A DNA stretch of 64,000 nucleotides from an uncultured Chitinophagaceae bacterium (GTDB lineage Bacteria > Bacteroidota > Bacteroidia > Chitinophagales > Chitinophagaceae), in contig CAKZFX010000015.1 of NCBI GenBank assembly GCA_936908745.1, forward strand, positions 248,001 through 312,000, given 5' to 3'. Of the stretch, positions 18,050 through 27,465 are shown one piece after another. The notes beneath the pieces were generated by a model. The model had not been told where the DNA came from. It was given only the letters and a program-made list of their open reading frames with translations, and made no database searches. Positions within the stretch are counted from its first letter, which is position 1, and each line of letters opens with the position of its first letter. The position numbers and the translations under genes are program-made.

Positions 18050-19306
18050 ATGAACCCACAGTTATTATCTATTTCCGAGTTTACCTACAATCTTCCGGAA
18101 GAACGGATTGCCAAATTCCCATTGGCTGAGAGAGATCAATCCAGGCTATTAGTTTATAACAAAGGAAATATCACGGAAGATATTTATCAAAATATCGCTG
18201 CGCATATTCCCCCGGATTCGCTGCTTGTTTTCAATAATACCAAAGTAGTGGAAGCAAGATTGTTGTTTCAAAAACCAACCGGTGGACAAATAGAAATTTT
18301 TTGCCTTGAACCACATGAACAGTATGCAGACATCACTTCTGCTATGTTAGAAACAGGTAAGGTTTGGTGGCAATGCCTGGTAGGCGGCGCTTCCAAATGG
18401 AAACCAGGGCAACTACTCGAAAAGAATATTACAACGGCTACTGAAGAGATCATTCTCCATGCTTCTTTTATTGAAAAGAGAAGTGATTGTTTTGTGATTG
18501 AATTATCGTGGCAACCTGCACAACTTTCCTTTGCTGAATTATTACATGCAGCCGGTGCAATTCCCCTTCCACCGTATATCAAACGACCTGCTGAAGAAAC
18601 GGATAAGGAAAGATACCAGACCGTTTATGCGCAACACGACGGATCAGTAGCAGCGCCTACCGCTGGTTTACATTTTACAAAAAATATATTAGCGGCACTG
18701 GATCAAAAAAATATTCAACAGGAGTATGTAACGCTCCATGTTGGCGCCGGCACTTTCAAACCTGTGAAAGCCGCTACAATGCAGGAACATGAGATGCACG
18801 CAGAGTTTATTGAAGTCTCCATAGCAACGATTGAAAATTTGTTGGCGAACGTTGATAGAAATATTGTAGCTGTTGGCACAACGTCATTGCGGACGATTGA
18901 AAGTTTGTATTGGCTTGGCGTGAAACAATCGGCAACAGGCAATAAGCAATGGGCAATGGGCAAGTGCGCAACAGAGCCGCTGACTTTATCGCAGTGGGAG
19001 CCTTATGAATTAGAAAGCAAAAACATCCCGGTAAGACAGGCATTAAACAATTTGTTAGCGTATTTGAGGGCAACGAAGCAGGAAAAGTTGATTGCCAAAA
19101 CACAGATCATTATGGCGCCGGGTTATAAAGCAAAACTGGCCAAAGGATTGGTCACCAATTTTCATCAGCCGGGCTCTACTTTGTTGTTACTCGTCGCTGC
19201 ATTGATTGGCGACAACTGGAAAACCGTGTATGCGTATGCACTTCAACATGATTTCCGTTTTCTGAGTTACGGCGATGGCAGCCTGCTATGGCTGGATCAG
19301 GATTAA
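18050..19306 (+). CDS. queA: S-adenosylmethionine:tRNA ribosyltransferase-isomerase
   Basis: Transfers and isomerises the ribosyl part of SAM onto preQ1-modified tRNA to give epoxyqueuosine. Family motifs are visible: FNNTKVVEARL near the N-terminus, GAIPLPPYIKRP, YQTVYA, APTAGLHFT, VTLHVGAGTFKPV, GTTSLRTIESL and TNFHQPGSTLLLLVAALIG. I use the ATG at 18,050 (418 residues) because homology starts right there; the frame open from 17,954 is spacer repeat. An insert of about 13 residues (QSATGNKQWAMGK) after the GTTSLRT motif is encoded by a short-word repeat at 18,926-18,972. The stop overlaps the convergent kinase gene by 3 bp. Confidence 0.95.
   Translation: MNPQLLSISEFTYNLPEERIAKFPLAERDQSRLLVYNKGNITEDIYQNIAAHIPPDSLLVFNNTKVVEARLLFQKPTGGQIEIFCLEPHEQYADITSAMLETGKVWWQCLVGGASKWKPGQLLEKNITTATEEIILHASFIEKRSDCFVIELSWQPAQLSFAELLHAAGAIPLPPYIKRPAEETDKERYQTVYAQHDGSVAAPTAGLHFTKNILAALDQKNIQQEYVTLHVGAGTFKPVKAATMQEHEMHAEFIEVSIATIENLLANVDRNIVAVGTTSLRTIESLYWLGVKQSATGNKQWAMGKCATEPLTLSQWEPYELESKNIPVRQALNNLLAYLRATKQEKLIAKTQIIMAPGYKAKLAKGLVTNFHQPGSTLLLLVAALIGDNWKTVYAYALQHDFRFLSYGDGSLLWLDQD
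18926..18972 (+). repeat. CAATCGGCAACAGGCAAT-type repeat inside queA
   Basis: Tandem degenerate GGCAATNGGCAA words encode the insert QSATGNKQWAMGK. The 18 bases 18,926-18,943 are identical to dnaX 38,397-38,414 and are read in the same frame (QSATGN in both proteins). Confidence 0.7.
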
Positions 19307-20655
19307 GATTTTGTCAGCGGTATCTCCACGGTGAAAATGCTTCCCTTACCCAACGTGCTGTCTGCTTTGATCTCGCCATGATGTGCTTCCACCATTGTTT
19401 TTACATAGCTAAGACCCAACCCAAAACCTTTTACGTTGTGGATATTGCCGGTATGCGCACGATAGAAACGTTCAAACACTCGTTTCAACGTGTCCTTGCT
19501 CATGCCAATACCATTGTCTTCAATCCGCATGATAAATTTCTTGCTGTTGGATTGGGTGGTCAGTTTTATAAATGGCGGCACATTGTCTTTTGAATATTTA
19601 AGGGCATTGTCAAACAAATTATTGACAAGGTTTGACAGGTGCACTTCATCCGCATCGATCAGGTCGGCGTCGGCGTTCAATACAAGTTCCGCCTTACCCT
19701 TTTTCTCTTCCAGTTGCAGTGCAAAATTCTCCACTACATCTTTAATGATTTCATGCACATGCACAGGTTTCAGGTTCAGGTCCACTTCCTGTCTTTCCAG
19801 TTGCGAGGCTTTTAATATTGTTTCCACCTGCCGGTTCATCCGGCGGTTCTCTTCCTTAATGATCGTACTGAAATAGGTCAGCTTTTCACGGTCCTGCAAC
19901 ACCTTCTCATTTTTCATCGCATCCACTGCCAATGAAATGGTGGCGATCGGTGTTTTGAACTCGTGCGTCATATTGTTGATAAAGTCGTTCTTTATCTCGC
20001 TTAGTTTTTTCTGGCGCAACATGGTTCGTACTGTCAAAAAGAAAGCAGCTATGATTATAAGACTGAATATACCGGCAATAACAAAATTCCAGGTAAGGGA
20101 TTTCAGCGCATAAGTTTTATAGTTCAGTGCCACTACGGTCAACGCTTCATCCATTGCTATGTTTTCAGCATAAGAGCCGCTTGGCGACGCCAATGTGTAA
20201 CCCAATGAATGGTTATTGACCGAATCTTTTATTTCGACAAGAAAATTCGCTGATTGTTTTTCCATCACCCAAGCAAAATTGCCGCGGGGGTCAAAAATGT
20301 CAATCGCAAATTCAAATTTCATTTTCTCCAAACCCACATCCCTGAACGCAGCTGAAATTTTATCTGTCAGCTCCTGCACAGAAAAACGTTTGCCGATTGT
20401 TTGCGGGCGTAAGAAATCAATGCTGAAATCGTTGGGAAATATTTTACCTGCCGCGGCCGAACGGTTCGTAGTTGAAAAGTTGCCTTTGTATTGTGAAAGC
20501 TCTGCCCCTACTTTGTTGACAGCTAAGTTTACTTTTTCTTTTGTCTGTTCCTGCCGCAGTGTCACCATCGTGCGGAGCCATGAAAGTTGTAAAACAATCA
20601 ATCCGACAACAGAGAGGGTGATCAGTACCGTTATTATTGTAAAAATCCGTTTCAA
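19303..20655 (-). CDS. Membrane sensor histidine kinase
   Basis: Two-component sensor of 450 residues. Membrane helices at about 7-27 and 189-208 enclose a periplasmic sensor region of about 160 residues that I do not recognise. The H-box NNMTHEFKTPIATI places the phospho-acceptor at His231, and the HATPase domain shows NLVNNLFDNALKYS (N box), DNGIGM (G1), FERFYRA (F box) and GFGLGLSYVK (G2). No response regulator gene lies beside it or elsewhere in the window, so its partner is encoded elsewhere. It is convergent with queA, with stop codons overlapping. Confidence 0.93.
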   Translation of the reverse strand: MKRIFTIITVLITLSVVGLIVLQLSWLRTMVTLRQEQTKEKVNLAVNKVGAELSQYKGNFSTTNRSAAAGKIFPNDFSIDFLRPQTIGKRFSVQELTDKISAAFRDVGLEKMKFEFAIDIFDPRGNFAWVMEKQSANFLVEIKDSVNNHSLGYTLASPSGSYAENIAMDEALTVVALNYKTYALKSLTWNFVIAGIFSLIIIAAFFLTVRTMLRQKKLSEIKNDFINNMTHEFKTPIATISLAVDAMKNEKVLQDREKLTYFSTIIKEENRRMNRQVETILKASQLERQEVDLNLKPVHVHEIIKDVVENFALQLEEKKGKAELVLNADADLIDADEVHLSNLVNNLFDNALKYSKDNVPPFIKLTTQSNSKKFIMRIEDNGIGMSKDTLKRVFERFYRAHTGNIHNVKGFGLGLSYVKTMVEAHHGEIKADSTLGKGSIFTVEIPLTKS

Positions 20656-20711
20656 ATCGCTTTATTGAATCTGCCTAAGATAAATGGTTTTTGACAATGA
20701 TGATTAGCCTG

Positions 20712-20719
20712 CAAAAATA
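20712..20719 (-). promoter_or_regulatory. Candidate -7 element of the histidine kinase promoter
   Basis: On the minus strand TATTTTTG matches the Bacteroidota housekeeping -7 consensus TAnnTTTG, 56 bp before the kinase ATG. No well spaced -33 TTTG is seen, so this is a partial match. Confidence 0.4.
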
Positions 20720-20850
20720 AAGTGTGGGTTCAATAATCCGGCGTTGCCCGCTCTTCGATCGTTGTTTTTAACGTCGTTTTAGTAGGTCTGCCCCTTATTT
20801 TTTGTTGTGAAGATTCTTTTTTAAAACTTTTTTTCGCCCTAACTTGAAGT

Positions 20851-21402
20851 ATGATAGAGCCCGGCTCCGGCATATTGTTAATTGCAGACCCGTTTCTGAA
20901 AGACCCCAATTTCCTCCGCACGGTTGTGTTTTTATGCGAACACCGCGAAGATGGCAGTTTTGGGTTTGTGCTCAACCGGCAGTATCAAAACACACTCGAT
21001 GAGCTGATCCCTGAACTGGAAGATTATAAATTCCCTGTATATTATGGCGGGCCTGTGCAGCAGGACAGCATCCATTTCCTGCACCAATATCCTGAAGAAA
21101 TTCCCGGGAGCATTGAAGTGCTGAAGGGTGTTTATTGGGGTGGAAATTTTGATGCGCTGGTCGACATGATTAAATCCGGCAAGGCGGATGCTGATAAAAT
21201 CCGCTTTTTTATTGGTTACTCTGGCTGGAGTGATGGGCAACTGGATATCGAGCTAAAAGAAAAATCATGGCTGACGGTGCAAGCCACACCCGATCTCATC
21301 TTTCACGAAGATCACAACGAGATATGGAAGGATTCGCTGAAAGAATTAGGCGGCGATTATGAAATGATGATCAACTTCCCCATTGACCCGCAGTTAAATT
21401 GA
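20851..21402 (+). CDS. AlgH/YqgE family protein
   Basis: A 183-residue protein of the UPF0301 family. Motifs typical of the family are GILLIADPFLKDPNF at the N-terminus, VVFLCEH, GSFGFVLNRQ, YYGGPV, GVYWGGNF and FFIGYSGWSDGQLDIEL. The fold is known, but the biochemical role is not; the E. coli and Pseudomonas names do not establish a function. It stands alone between the divergent kinase and the DUF4197 lipoprotein gene. The 195-bp spacer upstream is AT-rich with no strong signal for this gene. Confidence 0.92.
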   Translation: MIEPGSGILLIADPFLKDPNFLRTVVFLCEHREDGSFGFVLNRQYQNTLDELIPELEDYKFPVYYGGPVQQDSIHFLHQYPEEIPGSIEVLKGVYWGGNFDALVDMIKSGKADADKIRFFIGYSGWSDGQLDIELKEKSWLTVQATPDLIFHEDHNEIWKDSLKELGGDYEMMINFPIDPQLN

Positions 21403-21452
21403 GTACATTGCAACGCAAAACGCTTAATCTTCATCATTTATAAAATAAATAC

Positions 21453-22178
21453 ATGAAACGAATTTTATTCAGCCTGCTCTTAAGCTCCACTATAACGCTA
21501 TCATCCTGTGATACCTTAAAACAAATAGCCTCCGCTATCGTTCCTTCCGAATTTGAAATGGCTTCTGGCCTGCGTGAAGCGTTGTCACAAGGCTTGTTCC
21601 GGAGCTTTGATGCTTTTGCGGATCCGAATGGCAACCCGCTGGTTCGTTTTGTATTTCCCGGCGAAGCTGCCAAAATTGAAAAGACATTGCGTGACCTTGG
21701 CCTGAATAAACTGGTGGATGAAGTGACCGGCAAGTTTACAAGAGCGACGGTGCAGGCCGTTACTTCTGCCAAACCGATCTTCCTGAACTCGCTCAAACAA
21801 ATGAGCATCCGTGATGCAGTCGGCATCCTGATCACCGATAACACACATGCCGCCACTGATTATTTTAAATCAACGATGACGCCTGAACTGATGACGGCTT
21901 TCCGGCCGATTGTTGACAGCACCATCCGCACCGAAGGCGCTAACAAAGACTGGGCAAGCATTGTAAATGTTTACAATAAAATCCCTTTTATCAATAAGCC
22001 ATTAGAAAACAGCCTGACTGATTTTATTGCTGCAAGGGCAGTTGATGGTATGTTCAGCATTGTGGCAAATGAAGAAGAAGAAATACGCACCAAATACGAA
22101 TTCCGTAAAACGGATTTGATGAAGAAAGTGTTTGGTTATGCAGAAAAAGAGTTGGCGAGAAGAAAGCAGCAGCAATAA
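21453..22178 (+). CDS. DUF4197 lipoprotein
   Basis: A 241-residue protein with a lipoprotein signal (lipobox LSSC, Cys19) followed by a mainly helical domain. The pattern ASGLREALSQGL near the start, VRDA-like SIRDAVGIL, GAATDYFK-like HAATDYFKSTMTPELMTAFRPIV and the C-terminal EEEEIRTKYEFRKTDLMKKVFG fit DUF4197, a family of unknown function. It is a single gene: 50 bp of spacer separates it from the AlgH gene and a strong terminator follows. Confidence 0.85.
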   Translation: MKRILFSLLLSSTITLSSCDTLKQIASAIVPSEFEMASGLREALSQGLFRSFDAFADPNGNPLVRFVFPGEAAKIEKTLRDLGLNKLVDEVTGKFTRATVQAVTSAKPIFLNSLKQMSIRDAVGILITDNTHAATDYFKSTMTPELMTAFRPIVDSTIRTEGANKDWASIVNVYNKIPFINKPLENSLTDFIAARAVDGMFSIVANEEEEIRTKYEFRKTDLMKKVFGYAEKELARRKQQQ

Positions 22179-22200
22179 AACAATTCGGAAATCATAAATC

Positions 22201-22230
22201 AAAGGAAACATCACTGTTTCCTTTTTTTAT
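22201..22230 (+). terminator. Rho-independent terminator after the DUF4197 gene (copy 1 of a 32-bp repeat)
   Basis: An AAGGAAAC / GTTTCCTT stem with loop ATCACT and a seven-base T tract. The 32 bases 22,201-22,232 recur without a change at 28,842-28,873, after the last ABC permease gene. Confidence 0.9.
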
Positions 22231-22298
22231 GCCTGCCCTTACGATTTGTGCCGGAAAATCAACTTTTCACTTTGATTAGGCCAATTACTATGAACCCG

Positions 22299-22306
22299 TA
22301 TATTTG
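22299..22306 (+). promoter_or_regulatory. Candidate -7 element of the ABC/TonB cluster promoter
   Basis: TATATTTG fits TAnnTTTG exactly. A TTTG at 22,271-22,274 is 24 bp upstream, a little far for a -33 box. The element lies only 8 bp before the TTG taken as the start of the first gene, so the transcript would have almost no leader. Confidence 0.5.
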
Positions 22307-22314
22307 CAACATCA

Positions 22315-22668
22315 TTGCATAAATACAAATTGGCTTTTTCCAGATCATATAAAACTTTTGTGGCTGCTCTCTTGCTGCTGTTGTATGCGTTTATTGCCAC
22401 ACCTGTGCAATTGTGGCATCAGCATGCGGAGGTTTCATCTGTATGCAACGATAAAAAGGATAAAAAAAAATCCTCCCACAACGGCAGCAATGAAAGCCAT
22501 TGCAAGATCTGCTCGCACGATTATTCTGTTTACATTGGTAACGATCCTATCGTATTTGCCAGCCCGGCAGTGGTTTTCCCATTGCAGCAAGCAATGCCGT
22601 TTTGCGCTATTCCCCTGGTAGCCGTTGCTGATTGCACCGGCCGCGGTCCTCCTGCCATAGTCGGCTGA
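22315..22668 (+). CDS. Small exported His/Cys-rich protein, possibly metal-binding
   Basis: A 117-residue protein with one N-terminal hydrophobic helix (about 14-30), followed by WHQHAE, a lysine-rich stretch and HCKICSHDY. The spacing H-x-H and H-C-x2-C-x-H suggests bound metal outside the cytoplasm, but I do not recognise a family. The only start before the signal segment is TTG at 22,315, next to the -7 element; this start is uncertain. It opens a co-directional group with an ABC exporter and a TonB receptor, so a role in metal handling by that group is an inference. Confidence 0.65.
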   Translation: MHKYKLAFSRSYKTFVAALLLLLYAFIATPVQLWHQHAEVSSVCNDKKDKKKSSHNGSNESHCKICSHDYSVYIGNDPIVFASPAVVFPLQQAMPFCAIPLVAVADCTGRGPPAIVG

Positions 22669-22738
22669 TTTTTTCGCCTGCTAGCTACTACCAGTAGCAA
22701 TGCTGTTGTTACATCATTTTTCATTTAAATATATACGC

Positions 22739-23440
22739 ATGCCTGTATTACAAGCAATTGAGCTTGGTAAACAGTACAATGGTGCTGTTGCCCTAAGCAA
22801 TCTTAACCTGTCTGTTGAAAAGGGTGAAATTTTTTGCCTGCTGGGACAAAACGGTGCAGGTAAAACCACCACGATCAATTTATTTCTTGGTTTTACTAAT
22901 GCCACCAGCGGAGCCGCTTTTATTAATGACAAAGAAGTAAAAACGGGTGATGAAGGCACCCGTAAGTTTATTGCCTACATACCCGAAGTGGTGCAATTAT
23001 ATGGCAGCCTGACGGGCATTGAAAACCTGGACTTTTTCAGCAGGCTGGCCGGTTTTGCTTATTCCATTGAAGAGTTGCGGTTTTATCTGTCCAAAGCAGG
23101 ATTGCAGGAAGAAGCCCAATCAAAAAGACTTGCTGCCTACTCCAAGGGAATGCGTCAGAAAGTGGGTATTGCGATTGCGCTTGCAAAAAATGCAGACGTA
23201 ATACTCATGGATGAACCCACCAGCGGTCTTGATCCAAAAGCAACGGCTGAGTTTACAACCATCTGCAAAAATCTATCGGCAGAAGGCAAAACCATCCTGA
23301 TGGCCACGCATGATATTTTCAATGCCGTCAATACAGGCACACGGATAGGCATTATGAAAAAAGGAGAACTGGTGCATACACAGCCAACAAATAAAATAAC
23401 GGCCAGCGAACTCCAACAGTTATACCTCGAAACAATTTAA
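22739..23440 (+). CDS. ABC transporter ATP-binding protein
   Basis: A 233-residue ATPase of the ABC-2/NosF-like exporter type. Walker A is GQNGAGKT (36-43), Walker B is VILMDEPTSGLD, and the switch His is in MATHD. The signature motif reads YSKGMRQK rather than LSGGQ, a form common in ABC-2 ATPases. I use the ATG at 22,739 rather than the upstream one at 22,700, since homology begins there. Its membrane partners are most likely the two ABC-2 permeases at 26,036 and 27,466; the TonB receptor gene lies between. Confidence 0.93.
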   Translation: MPVLQAIELGKQYNGAVALSNLNLSVEKGEIFCLLGQNGAGKTTTINLFLGFTNATSGAAFINDKEVKTGDEGTRKFIAYIPEVVQLYGSLTGIENLDFFSRLAGFAYSIEELRFYLSKAGLQEEAQSKRLAAYSKGMRQKVGIAIALAKNADVILMDEPTSGLDPKATAEFTTICKNLSAEGKTILMATHDIFNAVNTGTRIGIMKKGELVHTQPTNKITASELQQLYLETI

Positions 23441-23460
23441 TAAACAAACGCACCAGTCAA

Positions 23461-25953
23461 ATGAAACAAAAATTACTATTGTCCCTTTTAATAGCAATAA
23501 GTGCAGTGGCCCATAGTCAAAACAGCGTTAAAGGAAGAATAACGGATGGCGCTGATAAAGCCATCAGTAACGCTACTATTACCATCAGTCATAAAGCTAA
23601 AAGATCCACGGTCTTATCCAATGCTGATGGTTATTATGAAACAGGCAACCTCCCGGCAGGCAATTATGACATTGCTGTATCTGCAGCAGGATTTGAAACC
23701 GACGCAGAATCAGTAGTGTTAAAGACAGGTATCCATACTATCAACTTTGTACTTAGCATAAGTGTGGTGGAATTACAAAAAGTAGAAGTCGTTGGCCGGC
23801 ATAGCCGGAAGTATAATAGTGATTATTCTTTCAGCGCCACGCGGACCGCTATGCTGAATAAAGATCTTCCGCAGGCCCTGGGCACCGTTACTAAAGAACT
23901 CATCAAAGACCGGCAGGCTTTTCAACTGGCAGATGCTGTTAAAATTATTCCGGGTGTTGTTCCCTCCAGTTTTTACAACCAGTATGCCATCCGTGGCATG
24001 AGCCAGAATGAAGAGGGACAGATCATCAACGGCATGCGCACACGGCAATTTTATTTTCTGCAACCGCTTACTACCAATATTGAAAGAGTGGAAGTAATAA
24101 AAGGTCCTGCAACAGCCACTTTCGCCAGCGTGGACCCGGGTGGCAGCATCAACCTTGTCACTAAAAAACCATTGGCTGTTGACAGGAAAGAAGTCAGCTT
24201 TAGTGCGGGCAGTTTCAATACGATCCGTGGCACACTGGATTTTACCGGGCCGCTGAATAAAGACAAAACATTGTTATATCGTTTAAACGGTGCTTACCAG
24301 GAAGCAAAAAGTTATCGTGACCTTGTTAATAATAATTCAATCCTTATTTCTCCGTCGCTTTCTTACCTGCCAAATGATAAAACGGCGGTAAATGTGGAAC
24401 TAATTTATAGCGACATGAATGGAAAGCTCGACAGGGGTCAGCCGATTTTTGGAGCAGTGGCCGGCGCCGATCTGAACAGCACACCGATCGGTTTAAACCT
24501 GGGTCTTGCCAATGATTTTTTCCAGTCAAAAGAACTGATCATCATGAGCAATCTCACGCATCAGCTTACAGATATCATAAGTTTTAATGCTTCCTATATG
24601 AAGCAGAACTGGCAGGAAGATTTGCAGGAACACCGTACCAATGGTGCATTTGCTCCTGATATTGATAACAATCCTATCCATTCACTGGCAGCTATGCAGT
24701 TTGTGCAGCGTAAACAAAACTGGAGTACCGACAATATTAACAGCTATCTCAATTTTGATTTCAAAACCGGTAAAGCCCGCCATCAATTGCTGATTGGCTA
24801 TGATTTAAACCGCTGGGAAAAATTAAAAGGTGGCGGACAAAATGCGGCCCGTGGTTTTTTATTAAAGGACGGAAGCGTTGCCAATTCGTATGTACCGGCC
24901 AATGCAGCCAATTATCAAACTATCACGTATAATGGCCAGACCTTGCCAAAACCAAATGTGAACCATTTTAATTTAAGTAGTCCTTCCTATACGATCCGGA
25001 ATATTCATGAGTATGTATTGAATTCACGGATTGCGATTCCTTCGGCTTTAACAACCACGCAGGCCGTCTATTTGCAGGAGCAACTTACATGGAACAGGTT
25101 TATCTTATTGCTGAGCTTACGACAAGAATGGTTCAAAGACATCACCAACTATAAGGCGCCAGGTAACCTGGAGTTCACCAATAAAAAACTATTGCCGCGT
25201 ATCGGCCTTACTTATTCTTTGACTAAAAACATCAACCTGTACGCAACCTACCTGGAAGGCTACCAGCCACAGAGCAACACTGTAACCCTGATGCCGGCGA
25301 CATCCAGCTATTTCTGGACTTCGCAATCAGCAGCCCGTTTTAAACCATTGATCAGCGATTTAAAGGAACTGGGTGCTAAAGCAACGATATGGAAAAACAA
25401 ATTATCCGTAAATGCCGCGATCTACGAGATCAATCAACGAAATCTTTTAATGAATGCCAATCTTCCTTCCTATCCTGATTCATTAGTGACCCGTGGTGCA
25501 GAAAGAAGCAGGGGTTTTGAAATAGATGTTTCAGGCTACCTGTTGCCCAACTGGCAGATCAATGCTTCTTACAGTTATATTGACGCTGTGATTGTAGAGG
25601 ATAACAATGCGGCATTAAAAGGGGCAAGGAAGCAAAACACTCCTTATAACAGTGCCAACCTCTGGACCCGTTACAATTTTGCCGACGGCACTAAGTTGAA
25701 AGACATTGGCATCGGGCTGGGCCTGCAACATAACGGTGATCGTATTCCCTGGTTTACAAGAGCATTCAAAACACCTGCCTATACAATTTTTGATATGGCC
25801 CTTTATTATACACCGGGCAAAAGCAATATGCAGATTGCACTGAATGTAAATAATGTACTGAATAAGACCTATTGGATAGGCGCACAAAACTATTTGCGAT
25901 TGTTTCCCGGTGCGCCACGCAACCTGTTGCTGACGGCCACCTATCGTTTTTGA
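23461..25953 (+). CDS. TonB-dependent siderophore-type receptor
   Basis: Outer-membrane receptor of 830 residues. A signal peptide ends near AVAHSQ (about 19). A carboxypeptidase-regulatory-like domain, typical of Bacteroidota receptors, occupies about 22-100 (VKGRITDG...YYETGNLPAGNY). The plug follows with AVKIIPGVVPS, YAIRGMS, IERVEVIKGPATATFASVDPGGSINLVTKKP, and a 22-strand-type barrel ends in the aromatic TYRF. The plug wording is closest to ferric-siderophore receptors. Substrate is not deducible. It lies 20 bp after the ATPase gene. Confidence 0.92.
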   Translation: MKQKLLLSLLIAISAVAHSQNSVKGRITDGADKAISNATITISHKAKRSTVLSNADGYYETGNLPAGNYDIAVSAAGFETDAESVVLKTGIHTINFVLSISVVELQKVEVVGRHSRKYNSDYSFSATRTAMLNKDLPQALGTVTKELIKDRQAFQLADAVKIIPGVVPSSFYNQYAIRGMSQNEEGQIINGMRTRQFYFLQPLTTNIERVEVIKGPATATFASVDPGGSINLVTKKPLAVDRKEVSFSAGSFNTIRGTLDFTGPLNKDKTLLYRLNGAYQEAKSYRDLVNNNSILISPSLSYLPNDKTAVNVELIYSDMNGKLDRGQPIFGAVAGADLNSTPIGLNLGLANDFFQSKELIIMSNLTHQLTDIISFNASYMKQNWQEDLQEHRTNGAFAPDIDNNPIHSLAAMQFVQRKQNWSTDNINSYLNFDFKTGKARHQLLIGYDLNRWEKLKGGGQNAARGFLLKDGSVANSYVPANAANYQTITYNGQTLPKPNVNHFNLSSPSYTIRNIHEYVLNSRIAIPSALTTTQAVYLQEQLTWNRFILLLSLRQEWFKDITNYKAPGNLEFTNKKLLPRIGLTYSLTKNINLYATYLEGYQPQSNTVTLMPATSSYFWTSQSAARFKPLISDLKELGAKATIWKNKLSVNAAIYEINQRNLLMNANLPSYPDSLVTRGAERSRGFEIDVSGYLLPNWQINASYSYIDAVIVEDNNAALKGARKQNTPYNSANLWTRYNFADGTKLKDIGIGLGLQHNGDRIPWFTRAFKTPAYTIFDMALYYTPGKSNMQIALNVNNVLNKTYWIGAQNYLRLFPGAPRNLLLTATYRF

Positions 25954-25992
25954 TAATCGGAATGATGTTCATTGTTAACGCTGATTTACACA

Positions 25993-26018
25993 GGCTGCTG
26001 GTACAATTATCAGCAGCC
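25993..26018 (+). promoter_or_regulatory. Hairpin between the TonB receptor and first permease genes
   Basis: GGCTGCTG and CAGCAGCC pair perfectly across a ten-base loop. There is no T tract after it; the permease ribosome site AAGGAAAT follows at once. It could protect the upstream mRNA end or attenuate read-through, lowering permease expression relative to receptor. Confidence 0.45.
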
Positions 26019-26035
26019 ATTTTGAAAAAGGAAAT

Positions 26036-27463
26036 ATGAAAAAGATTCTACTTGTTGCACGGCACACACGCCGGCAGATCCTGCAAAACAGGGCCACAAA
26101 GTTCTTAATGCTGCTGGTAGTAACATTATTAGTTTATGGCGGCATCACCGGGCTGCTTCACTATAAAAAAGCAGAAAAAACAAGAGCGACATACCAAAAG
26201 ATGGTGCGGGATAGCTGGGTCAACAGCCCGGACAAGCATCCCCACCGTATGGCGCATTATGGCTTTATTGCCTTCAGGCCCAAAAGTGCTTTAAGCATTT
26301 TTGACTACGGTATGGAAAACTATACCGGCAATGCAGTCTTTTTAGAAGCACACCGGCAGAACAGTACCAATTTTTCAGAAGCCAGTTTATCTTCTTCCCT
26401 CCTGCGGTTTGGTGAGATCAGTATCGCCATGGTGCTGCAGCTACTGCTGCCTTTGTTTATTTTTTTTACCGGCTTCAACTGTATTGCGCAAGACCGCGAA
26501 AACGGAACATTGAAAATGTTGCTTACACAAGGCCTGAGCTGGAAACAATTATTAGCCGGTAAGATCATCGGGCTGTATTCGGTTGCTGCTATTGTATTCG
26601 CTATCGGGATATTATTTACGGTATTACTAAACAGCTTACACAACGCAGGTGGCTGGATGAATCTCTTCTTTATTGTATGGGCTTATCTCGCCAGTATTTT
26701 TATTTATTGTTCTATTGCTGTTATCATTTCTGCCATCAGCAAAACCAGTAAATTATCCCTGGTGACACTGACAGGTACCTGGCTGCTGCTGGCAATCGCA
26801 TTGCCCAAAGCAACGCAAGCCGTGGCTAACAGCCTGTATCCGGCTCCTTCTAAAATTGCATTTGAAAACCGCATTGAACAGGACATACAAAAAGAAGGTG
26901 ACAGCCATAATCCTGATGACAAACATTACAACGCACTGAAAGATTCTGTCCTGAAAGCAAATAATGTTGACAGCGTTGCACAACTGAACTTTAATTACAG
27001 CGGATTCCAGATGTCTGAAGGCGAACGGATAAGTTCGTCAATTTATAATAAGCATTACGAGCAGTTGCTTTCTCTTTATAAAAAGCAAAATGACCTGTTT
27101 TCTTATACCGGTTTCATCAGTCCCTACCTGGGTGTAAAACAATTGTCGATGGCGTTGTGCAACACCGATTTTTTTACTTATACAGATTTCCAGCAACAGG
27201 CGGAAGCATACCGCTATGCACTGGCACAGGAAATGAACGCTTTGCAAGTGAAATTAATTCCCAATAAAAAACTGCCAGACACAGCAAAGAATTATACTAT
27301 AGACAGGAAACACTGGGAACAGTTCAATGATTTTAAATACCGGCCGCCTGCCTTATCCCAGGTGGCAGTCCATGAACGAAATTCCATTTTTTCATTACTC
27401 GGCTGGATTGTATTCCTGCTTATCACCCTAAACATTCTCTCAAAAACATTAAAAGCAATATAG
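26036..27463 (+). CDS. ABC-2 type permease (DUF3526-like), first copy
   Basis: A 475-residue membrane protein: an N-terminal helix (22-41), an extracytoplasmic loop of about 90 residues, a central group of helices, a second large extracytoplasmic domain (about 270-440) and a last helix near 447-468. QDRENGTLKMLLTQ after the second helix is the coupling motif of ABC-2 permeases (E-x-GTL-x-x-LL). The layout with a large loop before the last helix matches proteins annotated DUF3526. A good AAGGAAAT ribosome site precedes the ATG. It is followed after 2 bp by a paralogue. Confidence 0.85.
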   Translation: MKKILLVARHTRRQILQNRATKFLMLLVVTLLVYGGITGLLHYKKAEKTRATYQKMVRDSWVNSPDKHPHRMAHYGFIAFRPKSALSIFDYGMENYTGNAVFLEAHRQNSTNFSEASLSSSLLRFGEISIAMVLQLLLPLFIFFTGFNCIAQDRENGTLKMLLTQGLSWKQLLAGKIIGLYSVAAIVFAIGILFTVLLNSLHNAGGWMNLFFIVWAYLASIFIYCSIAVIISAISKTSKLSLVTLTGTWLLLAIALPKATQAVANSLYPAPSKIAFENRIEQDIQKEGDSHNPDDKHYNALKDSVLKANNVDSVAQLNFNYSGFQMSEGERISSSIYNKHYEQLLSLYKKQNDLFSYTGFISPYLGVKQLSMALCNTDFFTYTDFQQQAEAYRYALAQEMNALQVKLIPNKKLPDTAKNYTIDRKHWEQFNDFKYRPPALSQVAVHERNSIFSLLGWIVFLLITLNILSKTLKAI

Positions 27464-27465
27464 CC

